Made by a program: the position numbers and the translations under genes. Under the pieces are notes generated by a model, which saw only the letters and a list, made by a program, of their open reading frames with translations, did not search any database and had not been told where the DNA came from. Shown here piece after piece: positions 14,410 to 22,708 of a stretch of 64,000 nt of DNA. The DNA comes from Claveliimonas sp034178805 (GTDB lineage Bacteria > Bacillota > Clostridia > Lachnospirales > Lachnospiraceae). Every line of letters starts with the position of its first letter. Position 1 is the stretch's first letter. The stretch lies in contig NZ_JBNPMZ010000015.1 of the NCBI RefSeq assembly GCF_050314255.1, positions 1 through 64,000 on the forward strand. The letters run 5' to 3'.

Positions 14410-14441
14410 GAAATTCCCTTGATAGACCTTAAAAATTCCCT
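14405..14441 (+). promoter_or_regulatory. Candidate response-regulator operator (direct repeats)
   Basis: CTTAAGAAATTCCCT (14405-14419) and CTTAAAAATTCCCT (14428-14441) repeat on one face of the helix, the TTCCCT parts 22 bases apart (two turns). They lie just before the response-regulator gene and overlap the end of the GH25-like gene. A TATAGT (14453-14458) follows. Possible autoregulation site. Confidence 0.5.
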
Positions 14442-14475
14442 GCTATTCTTGTATAGTAAGAGGGAGGTGATGAAA

Positions 14476-15171
14476 ATGTCCAGAATACTGGTATGTGATG
14501 ATGATAAAGAAATCGTAGAGGCAATTGATATTTATCTTACGCAGGAGGGATATGAGGTACTGAAGGCCTATGACGGTCAGGAGGCACTGAAAGTGCTGCG
14601 GGATGAGAAGGTAGATTTACTTGTGATTGATGTAATGATGCCGAGGCTGGATGGAATCAGAGCTACCCTTAAGATCAGGGAGGCTAACAATATGCCGATT
14701 ATCATTTTATCTGCAAAATCAGAGGATGCAGACAAGATCCTCGGATTGAATGTGGGAGCAGATGATTACGTGACCAAACCATTCAATCCGCTGGAGCTTG
14801 TGGCCAGAGTGAAATCTCAGCTGCGCAGGTACACACAGCTTGGAAGTACGGTAGACCATGGAGGACAGGCTGTGTACGAGACAGGAGGACTGGCAATCAA
14901 TGATGATCTGAAAGAGGTTACGGTAGATGGTGAGACCGTGAAGCTGACCCCGATCGAATATAATATTTTATTACTTTTAGTGAAGAATCAGGGAAAAGTA
15001 TTCTCTATCGACCAGATTTATGAAAATATCTGGAATGAAGAGGCTATCGGAGCAGATAATACGGTGGCGGTACATATTCGCCATATCAGGGAGAAGATTG
15101 AGATCAATCCCAAAGAGCCCCGGTATCTCAAGGTCGTCTGGGGAGTCGGCTATAAGGTGGAGAAACTTTAG
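14476..15171 (+). CDS. OmpR-family response regulator
   Basis: A 231-residue regulator with a receiver domain (residues 1-115: ILVCDDDKE, phosphoacceptor in LLVIDVMMPRLDG, KPFNPLEL) and an OmpR/PhoB winged helix (residues about 130-230: LTPIEYNILLLLVKNQGKVFS, VHIRHIREKIE, VWGVGYKVE). Start 14476 is set by GGAGG 8 bases upstream; ATG 14470 is too close. It pairs with the sensor kinase 12 bp downstream, and tandem repeats upstream may be its own binding site. Signal unknown. Confidence 0.93.
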   Translation: MSRILVCDDDKEIVEAIDIYLTQEGYEVLKAYDGQEALKVLRDEKVDLLVIDVMMPRLDGIRATLKIREANNMPIIILSAKSEDADKILGLNVGADDYVTKPFNPLELVARVKSQLRRYTQLGSTVDHGGQAVYETGGLAINDDLKEVTVDGETVKLTPIEYNILLLLVKNQGKVFSIDQIYENIWNEEAIGADNTVAVHIRHIREKIEINPKEPRYLKVVWGVGYKVEKL

Positions 15172-15183
15172 AAGGGAGTTTCT

Positions 15184-17772
15184 ATGAAGAAGTGGTATCA
15201 ATCCGGAATTACCAAAACAGTTTTGATTGCACTGGCACATGTAACGGCGATCATCATGGCCATCAGCCTGTTGTGGATTTCTGCTTATCCGGCGCTGGCG
15301 CGGAATGCATTATCCTCCGCTTCGGTAAAAAATTATGCAGATTCCGGAGAATTTACAAAAGAGGTTTATGATGAAAGTGCTCAGATTCTCACCAATGTCC
15401 GGGCAAAGAGCCAGATGGAAACAGATGGAAAATATGATGGCGGGAAAATAGTAGATATTAAAACTTATTATGACAGCGGAAAGATTGCCAATAAGAATGA
15501 AAATGGTATTGCTTACCATCTTGAAGATCTGGTGAAGTGGGAGGATGCATCCCATAATGATGAAATAAACAGCGGTGAGTACGGTACAGATATGAGAGAT
15601 CCCATTATCGTATGCCGCAAAACAGACCGTACTTATGAGTATTTGTATTACAGTGAGATGAAAGCGCAGGTAGATGCCGGCGAACTGGCTTTTGTGCTGA
15701 ACAGCGAGAACTGGACTGCAGATGATATTATGAGCCAGCTGCGGAATGGGGAATTCTATCGCGGGGAGACTACAGAAGGTTTTAGTGCTATCCAGGATGG
15801 AGAGGGACGTGTAAAGTATGTGGACTGCTGGACCTATGATGGCTATTGGATTGAAGAGATGTATGCTCCCATCGATGCAGAGAATCTGTTGGAAATCGTA
15901 AATACAAATCCGAAGTGGAACGGAAAGCTGGAACAGGCATTTAGTATGATCAATTATACAATCAATTCACTGTGGGATATGGTGAATAGCTATGAAAGCA
16001 ATCTGAACCGCTGGAATGAAGGAGATACGAATCTGCTCTATCTTTATGCGGATAAGGAATCCAAAAAGATTTACACCAATCATGGAGCGTATGCAGAATA
16101 TGAAAATCTGGAAGAAAGCCTTGCTGCTATTCAGAAAATGGGAAAACATCTGGAAGTGACACCGAAGCTGAAAGATTTTAATTCTGATATGAAGGGAATC
16201 TCAGCGTCAACCTGGAAGGATCATGTAAAAAATGAGGGGCCATCTGAGAACTTTGTCTTTGCGGTGGGTGTGGATACCACATTTCCGGTTCAGGATGAAT
16301 TCTGTGTGCAGAATATGGCTTTTGAAAAATACGCTCCACAGATTCGGATGCTGGTTCAGGGCGGAATGGCCTCTTTTCTTCTGTTTTTGACAGTGTTGGT
16401 ATGGCTGACGATAACAGCGGGAAGAAATGGCAGAGACGACGAGCTGCATCTGATATGGTTTGATCACTGGAAGACTGAGATATCTGCAGCACTTGTTGTG
16501 GGAGTGTGGCTGACAGGAATTTACCTTCTGGCCAGTCTGTGGCCATCCTTTAGTGTATCCTCTGATTATGAATACAATTCTGCAGGTCAGTTTGTGTTCT
16601 GCGAAGTGCCGGAGATGGTGATTGCAGGAATCGTTGCAGTTATTTCCTGTGCGGCATTTCTGATTGGATGGCTCAGCCTTGTGCGGAGAATTAAGGCTAA
16701 GACTCTGTGGAAAGACAGCCTCCTCAGATGGATTTTGCATCTGTGTGGGCAGGTTATTCATAATATTCGCCATTTGTGGCGGACAATCCTTGTGTTCTGC
16801 GGATTTATTCTGCTTCACTGGTTTGCACTTGGCAGCAGTTCCGGGGGAATTGTTATGCTGATGTTTGCGTCAGAAGCTCTGGCATGCGTTTACGTGGCAA
16901 GGAGAGCTTTGGGAAGACAGCGTATCCACGATGGTCTGAATCGAATCGCAGATGGTGAAGTGGATTATCAGATTCCGCTTCAGGGTCTTTACGGGGAACA
17001 GCTTGAGATCGCGGAGCGGATCAACACCATCGGGGAAGGCCTGGACGCTGCGGTGGAAAAAAGTATGAAGAGTGAGCGCCTTAAGACAGATCTGATCACC
17101 AACGTGTCTCATGATATTAAAACGCCGCTTACATCTATCATTAATTATATTGATCTTTTAAAACGGGAGAATTTTACCGATCCGAAAATACTGGGGTATC
17201 TGGATGTGCTGGAAGCAAAGGCACAACGTCTTAAGACACTGACAGAAGATGTGGTGGAGGCATCCAAGGTAAGCTCTGGAAACATTTCCCTGGAATATAT
17301 GAATATTAATCTGGTGGAAATGATACAGCAGACCAGCGGAGAATTTGAGGAGAAGTTCCGGAAACGGAATCTGAAAGAAATTTTAAGTCTCCCGGAGAAA
17401 GAGGCTGTAATCCGCGTGGATGGACGTCGGATGTGGCGGGTACTGGAAAATATTTACAACAATGCGGCGAAATACGCCATGGAAGGAACCCGCGTGTATG
17501 GAAATCTGTCTGTTACAGATAAGGAAGTCATCTTTTCTTTGAAAAATATATCGGAGCAGCCATTGAACATTGATGCGGATGAATTGACAGAGCGTTTCAT
17601 CCGGGGAGATATTTCCAGAAGTACAGAAGGAAGCGGCCTTGGACTTTCCATTGCCAAGAGTCTGACGGAGATGCAGGGAGGAGCATTCGAACTGTATCTG
17701 GACGGAGACCTGTTCAAGGTAACGATCCGCTTCCCGAAAGCAGAGTCTGGAGTAAAGGAACAGGAAGAGTAA
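15184..17772 (+). CDS. Large membrane sensor histidine kinase
   Basis: An 862-residue sensor. One helix near residues 10-35, then an extracellular domain of about 350 residues of unknown fold, then several helices (about residues 395-590), a HAMP-like linker, DHp helix with phosphoacceptor His near 643 (NVSHDIKTPLTSIINYIDLL), N-box (ENIYNNAAKYA) and G2 box (EGSGLGLSIAKSL). The usual DxGxG G1 box is replaced by LKNISEQPLN, a variant common in this Clostridia subfamily. It probably acts on the regulator at 14476. A terminator follows 18 bases after its stop. The multi-helix middle is unusual for a plain OmpR-pair kinase. Confidence 0.9.
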   Translation: MKKWYQSGITKTVLIALAHVTAIIMAISLLWISAYPALARNALSSASVKNYADSGEFTKEVYDESAQILTNVRAKSQMETDGKYDGGKIVDIKTYYDSGKIANKNENGIAYHLEDLVKWEDASHNDEINSGEYGTDMRDPIIVCRKTDRTYEYLYYSEMKAQVDAGELAFVLNSENWTADDIMSQLRNGEFYRGETTEGFSAIQDGEGRVKYVDCWTYDGYWIEEMYAPIDAENLLEIVNTNPKWNGKLEQAFSMINYTINSLWDMVNSYESNLNRWNEGDTNLLYLYADKESKKIYTNHGAYAEYENLEESLAAIQKMGKHLEVTPKLKDFNSDMKGISASTWKDHVKNEGPSENFVFAVGVDTTFPVQDEFCVQNMAFEKYAPQIRMLVQGGMASFLLFLTVLVWLTITAGRNGRDDELHLIWFDHWKTEISAALVVGVWLTGIYLLASLWPSFSVSSDYEYNSAGQFVFCEVPEMVIAGIVAVISCAAFLIGWLSLVRRIKAKTLWKDSLLRWILHLCGQVIHNIRHLWRTILVFCGFILLHWFALGSSSGGIVMLMFASEALACVYVARRALGRQRIHDGLNRIADGEVDYQIPLQGLYGEQLEIAERINTIGEGLDAAVEKSMKSERLKTDLITNVSHDIKTPLTSIINYIDLLKRENFTDPKILGYLDVLEAKAQRLKTLTEDVVEASKVSSGNISLEYMNINLVEMIQQTSGEFEEKFRKRNLKEILSLPEKEAVIRVDGRRMWRVLENIYNNAAKYAMEGTRVYGNLSVTDKEVIFSLKNISEQPLNIDADELTERFIRGDISRSTEGSGLGLSIAKSLTEMQGGAFELYLDGDLFKVTIRFPKAESGVKEQEE

Positions 17773-17790
17773 AAGGAAAACGAGATAACG

Positions 17791-17824
17791 GCAGGCGGGG
17801 ATTATTCTCCGCCTGCTTTTGTTT
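17791..17824 (+). terminator. Terminator of the two-component operon
   Basis: GCAGGCGGGG pairs with CTCCGCCTGC, followed by TTTTGTTTC. It separates the kinase gene from the methyltransferase gene and its own promoter. Confidence 0.85.
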
Positions 17825-17825
17825 C

Positions 17826-17854
17826 TTTACGAACCTGAAATCTTGCGCTATAAT
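17826..17854 (+). promoter_or_regulatory. Promoter giving a probably leaderless mRNA
   Basis: TTTACG (17826-17831), exactly 17 bases, TATAAT (17849-17854). The normal start site, 7 bases later, falls on the A of ATG 17861. No ribosome site is seen before the gene. Confidence 0.6.
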
Positions 17855-17860
17855 ATGCCT

Positions 17861-18997
17861 ATGGAAAAGATAAGAACATTATTAAATGAAAATCTGAATA
17901 TAGAGTTTATATCGGCAGTCCTTAGCAATCCACGTGTGAAAGGCGGTGTCACCAAAGTGAAAGTGCGTCCTCTTATGAAGAAGGATACACTTTTCTTTCA
18001 AATAGAGACTTTCCGTAATAACCAGGCATTCCATCAGAATCTTGATCCCAAAGAAGCGTGTGAGGAAATACTTCGTCTCATGGAGGAGTTAAAACAGATG
18101 CAGTTAGAGACGAAAAAGAATCTGTATACTGTACTGGTGAGTAAGAAGGGAACGGTAACCATTAAGAAAAAGGCACAGACAGGTTGTGTGAAAGAGGTGG
18201 ATCTGTCCCACAACCGGAAGAAGAGATATCTTCTGGAGGAGGGAATGCAGGTGCCATTTCTTCAGGATCTGGGAGTTATGACGAAGGAAGGCAAGATTGT
18301 ACATTCCCGCTTTGATAAGTTCCGTCAGATCAACCGTTTCCTGGAATTCATTGAGGATATCCTTCCGGAGCTTGAAAAAGACAGGGAGATTACCATTCTG
18401 GATTTCGGATGCGGCAAATCTTATCTGACATTTGCCATGTATTATTATCTTCATGAGCTTAAGGGGTATGATATCCGTATTATTGGTCTGGATCTGAAAG
18501 CAGATGTAATTCGGCACTGTAATGAGCTCAGTGAAAAATACGGGTATGAGAAGTTGAAGTTTTTAGAGGGAAATATTGCCGATTACACAGGAGTGGATGA
18601 GGTGGATATGGTGGTTACACTTCATGCCTGCGATACGGCTACTGATTTTGCACTTGCCAAGGCGGTGGGATGGAATGCGAAAGTCATTCTTTCCGTGCCT
18701 TGCTGTCAGCATGAGGTAAACGGTCAGATTGCCAGTGAGGTCTTAAAGCCGGTGATGAAATACGGGCTGATCAAAGAGCGTTTTGCTGCACTTGTGACGG
18801 ATGCTCTGCGGGCGGAATATCTGGAAAGGGAGGGGTATGATGCCCAGATCCTGGAATTCATTGATATGGAACATACACCGAAAAATATTTTGATTCGTGC
18901 CGTGAAGACAGGACGCAAAGGAAATAATAGCAATGAGATCAGTGCCTGCGAGCAGGCCCTTCATATCTCACCCATGCTTGGAAAACTGCTTAAGTAA
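17861..18997 (+). CDS. Class I SAM-dependent methyltransferase (Methyltransf_32 type)
   Basis: A 378-residue protein. The N-terminal ~150 residues form an uncharacterised module (VKVRPLMKKDTLFFQIETF, YTVLVSKKGTVTIKKKA). The C-terminal half is a Rossmann methyltransferase: ILDFGCGKSYLTFAMYYYL (SAM loop), IIGLDLKADVI, and VTLHACDTATDFALAKA followed by SVPCCQHEV, as in the METTL25/Methyltransf_32 group that often acts on RNA or protein. Substrate unknown. ATG 17861 (or 17855) has no Shine-Dalgarno and sits right at the promoter. The unknown membrane protein follows after 18 bp. Confidence 0.85.
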   Translation: MEKIRTLLNENLNIEFISAVLSNPRVKGGVTKVKVRPLMKKDTLFFQIETFRNNQAFHQNLDPKEACEEILRLMEELKQMQLETKKNLYTVLVSKKGTVTIKKKAQTGCVKEVDLSHNRKKRYLLEEGMQVPFLQDLGVMTKEGKIVHSRFDKFRQINRFLEFIEDILPELEKDREITILDFGCGKSYLTFAMYYYLHELKGYDIRIIGLDLKADVIRHCNELSEKYGYEKLKFLEGNIADYTGVDEVDMVVTLHACDTATDFALAKAVGWNAKVILSVPCCQHEVNGQIASEVLKPVMKYGLIKERFAALVTDALRAEYLEREGYDAQILEFIDMEHTPKNILIRAVKTGRKGNNSNEISACEQALHISPMLGKLLK

Positions 18998-19015
18998 GAG
19001 GGAGTAAATATATAG

Positions 19016-21448
19016 ATGAAGAAACGATTAATAGAAGCCGGCATTCTGACGGCAGTATTCATTGTTGCAGTGGCAATATTCAGTTATCTGACTAACCGCG
19101 GCAACGATGATATGACTGCGGATATGGGCGGGGCAACCCTGCCCAGAGTTTATTTCTCCACAGATGGTTTTGGGGTGAATCCGCTGAATGCGTACAGCCA
19201 GAAAATGGACATCCCCACCATGAGAGATACCATTACACCCGTGGTAAATCAGCAGTTGGAGATGAATGTGGAAGCATTTGAAAATAAAATAAGTTCCGTG
19301 GATTACACGGTCTATACCATAGATGGTGAGGAAAAATTGCTGGAGGGTACCACAAAGAAGGTGAACGAAAAGACCATCGTTTCCTTCGATGAAAATGTTT
19401 TTACAGAAGAAAGAGTGCTGGAGCTTGCCCTTACGGTGGATGAGCAAAAAATCTATTATTACACCAGAGTTGTGGATTCAACAGGATTTAACCTGCCTCA
19501 GTGTCTGGATTACGTATATAATTTTCATGAAAATGCGCTGAAGAAGGCGGAAAATACCGGAGTTGGCGCTGCGATTGAGCCTTCCGGAGAGGGAGATAAT
19601 ACCACTTTCCAACATGTGACGATTCATTCTGATTATGACCATGTGACATGGGGCGAACTGTCGCCGATGGTTGTGGGAAAAGAAAGATGGAAGATCGTAG
19701 AGACGAATCCTACATATACTTCGATTCTTCTGGAATATGAGGTGAGCTGTAAAGGAGAGGAAAACGAACTGGATACCTATATGGTAAAGGAGTTTTTCCG
19801 GGTTCGCCTGTCTGCCGGTAATATGTATCTGCTGAACTATGACCGGACTATGGAGCAGATTTTTGACGGAAGTCAGCAGGTATTAAGTGAAAAAGGAATC
19901 TTGTTGGGAATCGCTCCTTACGATGTTCCATATATGATAAATGATGACGGAACCATCGTGTCATTCGTTCAGGCGAATGAGTTGTGGAATTATAACAGTA
20001 ATACGGATGAACTGTCTCTGCTGTTCAGCTTCCGCAGTGTGGAGAATACAGATGTACGTAATATCATCGGAGATCATGAGATAAAGATTCTTGCTGTAGA
20101 CGAGAAGGGAAATACAACTTTTGCAGTTTACGGTTACATGAACCGGGGAGCTCATGAAGGACAGGTCGGTGCGGCTATTTACTATTACAATATTGAAACG
20201 AATAATATTGATGAAAAGATATTTATCCCCAGTGATAAATCAGCAGCGCTTGCCCGGGAGGAGCTTGGAAAACTGGTGTATTACAGCGTGGAACAGAATC
20301 TGCTCCATGTATTGGTAGATGGAACTCTGTATGAGATTGACATGGAGAAGGATAAGAAAACAGAACTGGTAAACAATCTGGAAGAAGACCAGTATGTAGT
20401 GTCTGATGACGGACAGCTGCTTGCCTATGAGAATGGTGAGGGCGATGAGAAAGACGGAAGTGTAACCGTAGAGAATCTTCAGACAGGAAAGAAATATCTG
20501 GTAGAAGCCGGTGAAGGCGAGACTATCCGTCCTTTGGGATTTGTTAACAGTGATTTTGTATCCGGTATTGCACGGACAGAGGATGCGGGGCAGACTATTT
20601 CCGGCGGAAACGTTCTTCCCATGTATCGAATAGAGATAAGAAGCTCCGATAATAAAGTAATCAAAACATATGAGTCTGCGGAAGCATATATTCTGGATGT
20701 GGAAATATCTGATGGCATGCTTACCCTGAACCGGGCAGTGAAAAACGGAAATATTTATACCAGCATTAATGCGGATTATATTACAAATAACGAGGAGAAA
20801 AAGGAAAGCAATATTTCTTTGGATTCTTATATAACAGATCTGAAAGAAACACAGATGCGGCTGACTTTTGCCGATGGTGTTCAGAATCAGGAAGTAAAAA
20901 TACTGAGACCGAAGATGGTAATGTCTGATAAACCGGCATTGGAAGAATTCAGCAATGGAAATGACCTGGAGCGATATTATGTATATGGTCTGGGTTGTTT
21001 GCAGGGAATTTACAAAAAAGCGGGTTATGCAGTACAGGCGGCAGAGAATGTAAGTGGAGTAGTGGTGACCTCCAGCCAGGAGTATGTGTGGGAGCGTGGA
21101 AATCGCAGCCTGGAATATTACATATCCGGACAGGATGAATTAATTCTTTCCATGCGGGAGCAGCTGGTGGCAGGAAAATCTGCCATGGAGCTTGCAGGTG
21201 AAATATCAGACGGCAAAGCTTTGGAACTCACCGGATGTACCACGAATGAGATTCTGTATCTCATTAATAAGAACACACCGGTCATTGGAATGATAGATGG
21301 AACCAATGCAGTCATTCTGACCGGTTACGATAAGAGTAATGTAATGTACATGGAAGTAAGTACAGGAAATATACTGTCGGTACCATATGAGCAGATGGAT
21401 GCCATGCTGGCAGGGACAGGAAGAGCATTTATCGGATATATCAGATAG
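19016..21448 (+). CDS. Membrane-anchored protein of unknown function
   Basis: An 810-residue protein that I do not recognise by name. One N-terminal helix (residues about 6-26, ILTAVFIVAVAIFSYL) anchors it; the rest should be outside the cell. The middle contains WD/propeller-like strand series (ELSLLFSFRSVENTDVRNII, LLHVLVDGTLYEIDMEKD). The last ~110 residues (LELTGCTTNEILYLINKNTP, then AVILTGYDKSNVMYMEVSTG) resemble a C39-like peptidase half, but I cannot see a complete Cys-His-Asp set. It follows the methyltransferase by 18 bp and ends at a strong terminator. Confidence 0.75.
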   Translation: MKKRLIEAGILTAVFIVAVAIFSYLTNRGNDDMTADMGGATLPRVYFSTDGFGVNPLNAYSQKMDIPTMRDTITPVVNQQLEMNVEAFENKISSVDYTVYTIDGEEKLLEGTTKKVNEKTIVSFDENVFTEERVLELALTVDEQKIYYYTRVVDSTGFNLPQCLDYVYNFHENALKKAENTGVGAAIEPSGEGDNTTFQHVTIHSDYDHVTWGELSPMVVGKERWKIVETNPTYTSILLEYEVSCKGEENELDTYMVKEFFRVRLSAGNMYLLNYDRTMEQIFDGSQQVLSEKGILLGIAPYDVPYMINDDGTIVSFVQANELWNYNSNTDELSLLFSFRSVENTDVRNIIGDHEIKILAVDEKGNTTFAVYGYMNRGAHEGQVGAAIYYYNIETNNIDEKIFIPSDKSAALAREELGKLVYYSVEQNLLHVLVDGTLYEIDMEKDKKTELVNNLEEDQYVVSDDGQLLAYENGEGDEKDGSVTVENLQTGKKYLVEAGEGETIRPLGFVNSDFVSGIARTEDAGQTISGGNVLPMYRIEIRSSDNKVIKTYESAEAYILDVEISDGMLTLNRAVKNGNIYTSINADYITNNEEKKESNISLDSYITDLKETQMRLTFADGVQNQEVKILRPKMVMSDKPALEEFSNGNDLERYYVYGLGCLQGIYKKAGYAVQAAENVSGVVVTSSQEYVWERGNRSLEYYISGQDELILSMREQLVAGKSAMELAGEISDGKALELTGCTTNEILYLINKNTPVIGMIDGTNAVILTGYDKSNVMYMEVSTGNILSVPYEQMDAMLAGTGRAFIGYIR

Positions 21449-21478
21449 GATAAGAGCCCTGCCTATTTAGGCAACGCA

Positions 21479-21530
21479 TAAAAAACCCGTGTATCAGAGA
21501 AAAATTTTCTCCGGTGCACGGGGTTTTTTA
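21479..21530. terminator. Bidirectional terminator
   Basis: AAAAACCCGTG pairs with CACGGGGTTTTTT across a 26-base loop. It serves the 810-residue protein gene and, from the other side, queT. Confidence 0.8.
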
Positions 21531-21571
21531 CATTATGAAGTTTTTTGATATTAAATGAATTGATATAAAAT

Positions 21572-22066
21572 TTATACAGAAGCAGTTTTAAAAATCAAAC
21601 CTCTGTAGCGATTCAGTGCAAAATAAATGATCATGCCCAGAACACCGCAGGAAATAACCTCACCAATACCGACGGTCAGCATCATAAACGGAATCGGAAG
21701 TGTCACGCCATATCCAAAGCGGAGCACGAATGGAACGATTACTGTATTTGCTGCAATAGGAGGAAGCGGAGCAACGAATTTATTCTGGCCGCGGAGCATA
21801 TATGTGCCGAACGCACCGATTAAAGTTGCAATACTTCCGAAAACAATGTCCGGCAGAATAGCACCGCCAAGAATGTTTCCAATCAGACATCCGATGAACA
21901 ATCCAGGGATAGCAGCGGGTGTAAATAATGGTAAAATCGTAAGGGCTTCTGAGATACGAACCTGTACCTCTCCAAATGAAAATGGTGCAAAAATATAAGT
22001 GAGCACCACGTAGATGGCAGCAATCATTGCCGCCTGGGTCAGAAATGTTACTTTGTTCTCTTTCAT
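21572..22066 (-). CDS. queT: QueT family queuosine-precursor transporter
   Basis: A 164-residue membrane protein of the QueT (COG4708) family, the substrate-binding S component of an ECF-type transporter that takes up queuosine precursors such as preQ1. About five helices are visible; the N-terminal helix AAMIAAIYVVLTYIFAPFSF is followed by GEVQVRISEALTILPLF, a QueT hallmark. The ribosome site AAAGGAG is part of a preQ1-I riboswitch, so translation should drop when preQ1 is plentiful. No ECF A or T component is nearby, as is usual for group II ECF systems. Confidence 0.93.
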   Translation of the reverse strand: MKENKVTFLTQAAMIAAIYVVLTYIFAPFSFGEVQVRISEALTILPLFTPAAIPGLFIGCLIGNILGGAILPDIVFGSIATLIGAFGTYMLRGQNKFVAPLPPIAANTVIVPFVLRFGYGVTLPIPFMMLTVGIGEVISCGVLGMIIYFALNRYRGLIFKTASV

Positions 22067-22074
22067 ATTTTGTT

Positions 22075-22116
22075 CTCCTTTAGTTTTGTTTTACGTGTGG
22101 AAGGTCTCGAACACAC
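22075..22116 (-). ncRNA. preQ1-I riboswitch of queT
   Basis: On the minus strand GTGTG, a loop TTCGAGACCTTC and CACAC form stem P1 with its L1 loop, followed by the A-rich tail GTAAAACAAAACTAAAGGAG. This fits the preQ1-I layout (short hairpin, A-rich strand, pseudoknot at the ribosome site). L1 contains CCTT, able to pair with AAGG of the ribosome site, giving translational control. The match is by eye. Confidence 0.75.
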
Positions 22117-22232
22117 GGCACATTTAACGGCGGTGACCGCCGGAAAGCCCGAAAAGACCTTATTTTTTGCCTTAGCATGCAAAGCAGGCTGCCGGTGGCA
22201 GGCTGCGTGTAGTGGGCTTTGCAACGATTAGG
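22117..22232 (-). other. Structured 5' leader upstream of the preQ1 aptamer
   Basis: About 115 bases of transcribed leader precede the aptamer. On the minus strand GCAAAGC..GCTTTGC encloses CAGCCTGCC/GGCAGCCTG, and GGCGGTCACCGCC is a further hairpin. No known riboswitch class was recognised here. Confidence 0.4.
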
Positions 22233-22261
22233 AGTATAGCATAGACGGAGGGGAAAAGCAA
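22233..22261 (-). promoter_or_regulatory. Promoter of queT
   Basis: On the minus strand TTGCTT (22261-22256), 17-base spacer, TATACT (22238-22233). Confidence 0.65.
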
Positions 22262-22299
22262 GGAAAGTACAAAAAAAGTACCAAATTTGCGTCGAAACC

Positions 22300-22617
22300 C
22301 CATCGGTTTTTGATTTTGGGCACCGTGCAGCGAAGAAAACAGGGAAATTGCCATCGAATTTGAAGAAAGTGCAAAACGAAAGGTAAAATTGGAGACTCCT
22401 TTACCATTGAAATAGTGGAAACGTGAAATGGATGGCAAATTTGGAGGCTTCTTTGCCATTGGATTAGTAAAATTGCGGAGTGGAAGGCAAATTCGCAGTT
22501 ATTATTACCATTGGAATAGTGAGATTGAGAAATGAATGGTAATGTTAATGAATTTTGTGCCATCAGATCAGCAGGAAAGCCGAAACGAAAGGTAACTCAG
22601 CTTTTTGAGAGATTTGT
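22300..22617. repeat. 52-bp imperfect tandem repeat array A
   Basis: Six degenerate units begin with CCAT(T/C)G at 22300, 22351, 22404, 22456, 22508 and 22560 (spacing 51, 53, 52, 52, 52). Between units GGYAAA near the end of one and TTTRCCAT at the start of the next form short inverted repeats, e.g. ATGGCAAA / TTTGCCAT at about 22432-22459. Unit identity is low (roughly half the bases). Minus-strand reading frames through it are repetitive and not coding. Confidence 0.75.
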
Positions 22618-22626
22618 TTTCAGAAA

Positions 22627-22693
22627 AGAAGCCATTGCTTTTGTAACTGGAGCACATTAGAATGCGCATATTCATTTATTTGCAATGGCTTCT
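22627..22693 (-). terminator. Inverted repeat, probable terminator of the UroD-like gene
   Basis: AGAAGCCATTGC (22627-22638) and GCAATGGCTTCT (22682-22693), a perfect 12-bp stem with a 43-base loop. On the minus strand it ends in TTTTCTG, 16 bases after the stop of the gene at 22709. Confidence 0.6.
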
Positions 22694-22708
22694 TATATCA
22701 GCCGGGTT

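Noticed and set aside
22140..22230. Cobalamin or folate riboswitch upstream of queT
   Set aside because: GCCTGCCACC-like pieces occur, but the conserved cores of those classes are missing.
22172..22563. Two minus-strand reading frames of 95 and 111 codons
   Set aside because: They read through the 52-bp repeat array, repeat the same short peptides, lack ribosome sites and overlap each other.
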